From contig JAISRA010000136.1 in assembly GCA_031273885.1 (NCBI GenBank), positions 1 to 22,468 on the forward strand: a stretch of DNA of 22,468 nt. The letters are read 5' to 3'. The position numbers and the translations under genes are program-made. The number at the start of each line of letters is the position of its first letter. Positions within the stretch are counted from its first letter, which is position 1. Origin of the DNA: Endomicrobium sp. GTDB taxonomy: Bacteria; Elusimicrobiota; Endomicrobiia; Endomicrobiales; Endomicrobiaceae. Of the stretch, positions 21,798 to 22,468 are shown in pieces. The notes under the pieces were generated by a model. That model did no database searches. It had not been told where the DNA came from and was given only the letters and a program-made list of their open reading frames with translations.

Positions 21798-22226
21798 ATG
21801 AAAAAATTGAGTGATATAAACAAACGATTTTTAGCCGTTTTGAAAGAAAAAAACATGCCTCCTTACAAATTAGAAGAGGCAACCGGACTAAATCGCCAAA
21901 TTGTATACAATCTAAGAGCTGGTAAAAATGATCCTAGCAGAGAAACAGTAAACACTTTACTTGCTTACTTCTCGGACATAAATCCGGACTGGCTTAATTT
22001 AGGCAAAGGAAATATGTATTTAAATACAGAAAAAAACTTTATTATTCATGAGGACAAGCCTAATATATTAGAGACATATTCAATAGACGATATAGTAAGT
22101 TTCGTCATTGAAAATGAAAAAGAATTGTTAAAAAATAGTCTTATTTTTAAAGAGTATTTAAAATTAAAAGAGAATGAAGCTGTTTTTAATTACTTAAAAA
22201 CCTCTCTCAATAAACTTAGTTCTTAG
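21798..22226 (+). CDS. XRE-family helix-turn-helix repressor
   Basis: A 142-aa protein. Residues about 8-65 are a cI/Cro-like HTH (INKRFLAVLKEKNMPPYKLEEATGLNRQIVYNLRAGKNDPSRETVNTLLAYF), followed by INPDWLNLGKGNMYL, a motif common in flavobacterial phage and plasmid repressors. The C-terminal half is helical and charged, probably for dimerization. It diverges from the mob/tra operon, and the shared 80-bp gap holds the tandem dyad. The simplest reading is an autoregulated repressor of conjugation that also acts at the ssb and transglycosylase promoters. What inactivates it is unknown. Confidence 0.85.
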   Translation: MKKLSDINKRFLAVLKEKNMPPYKLEEATGLNRQIVYNLRAGKNDPSRETVNTLLAYFSDINPDWLNLGKGNMYLNTEKNFIIHEDKPNILETYSIDDIVSFVIENEKELLKNSLIFKEYLKLKENEAVFNYLKTSLNKLSS

Positions 22227-22227
22227 G

Positions 22228-22287
22228 AGGTAGTTTATCTCTACCTGTAATTTCTGATTTCTAATTTTAAGTTCTCTCAAAATTAGA
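22228..22287. terminator. Two hairpins after the XRE gene
   Basis: AGGTAG (22228-22233) pairs with CTACCT (22241-22246). TCTAATTTT (22260-22268) pairs with AAAATTAGA (22279-22287) as a perfect 9-bp stem. They follow the stop of the XRE gene and face the end of the LuxR gene across the circle junction. Termination is likely, but no strong T-run follows the second stem. Confidence 0.5.
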
Positions 22288-22349
22288 TTGTTTGGTCTCA
22301 ATACTTTTTTTTCGGTGTACGGTTTCATAAAATTATTGTTTTTTGATTA

Positions 22350-22468
22350 ACACCGCAAAATTGTAAGAGAAACTTCATTAGTCTATTATTTTAAGTACTT
22401 AAATTTTACTTAATTTTTAACAAGTTGTATATCAGTAGATTATCTCGAACCCTTAGTTACCCTTAGAT
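22350..22468. repeat. Terminal direct repeat, copy 2 (circular overlap)
   Basis: Identical to 1-119. See copy 1: this is the second end of a circular contig, not extra sequence. Confidence 0.93.

Overview
The window is a complete small conjugative plasmid. Bases 1-119 are repeated exactly at 22350-22468, so the molecule is best read as a circle of 22,349 bp with a 119-bp overlap left by assembly. Several things point to a Flavobacteriia-like member of the Bacteroidota: AT-rich DNA, starts preceded by A-runs rather than Shine-Dalgarno sites, promoters of the TTTG-N19-TAnnTTTG type, a transfer module of the Bacteroidetes tra type (DUF4134, DUF4133, TraG, TraJ, TraK, TraM, TraN, TraO), a DUF5712-type relaxase, and a lipoprotein with an acidic surface-export signature. 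The genus cannot be fixed from the sequence. I see no transposase, integrase, resistance gene or metabolic cargo.

Replication and maintenance (about 960-4830): a BfmA/BtgA-like gene and a membrane-bound LuxR regulator form one operon. Next come a cluster of at least six hairpins, an AT-rich stretch, ten iterons lying downstream of the rep gene, the Rep_3-type initiator, and a parA/small-parB/unknown operon bracketed by very long AT-rich palindromes.

Presumed leading region (4832-9400): ssb heads a leftward set of small genes (a 52-aa membrane peptide, a 143-aa protein, a 58-aa protein, a 92-aa coiled-coil protein and an ORF6N protein with a membrane anchor). To its right are about 960 bp without a gene, carrying a long inverted repeat, and then a rightward lytic transglycosylase. 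A 114-bp sequence occurs in inverted orientation on both sides of this block, and its right copy belongs to a 99-bp-period repeat array.

Transfer (9518-21717, all leftward): a 90-aa accessory protein, relaxase, coupling protein, VirB2-, VirB3-, VirB4-, VirB5-, VirB6-, VirB8-, VirB10- and VirB9-like proteins, TraO, a lipoprotein with two TraQ-like domains, and a surface-type lipoprotein. Many of these genes overlap by ATGA or TAATG, as in one long operon. An XRE-type repressor gene diverges from it.

Regulation: the same dyad (AACAAA-N6-TTTGTT), followed 17-18 bp on by a partial second copy, lies on the promoters of the mob/tra operon, ssb and the transglycosylase. This suggests that one plasmid regulator, probably the XRE protein, controls transfer, ssDNA coating and cell-wall opening together.
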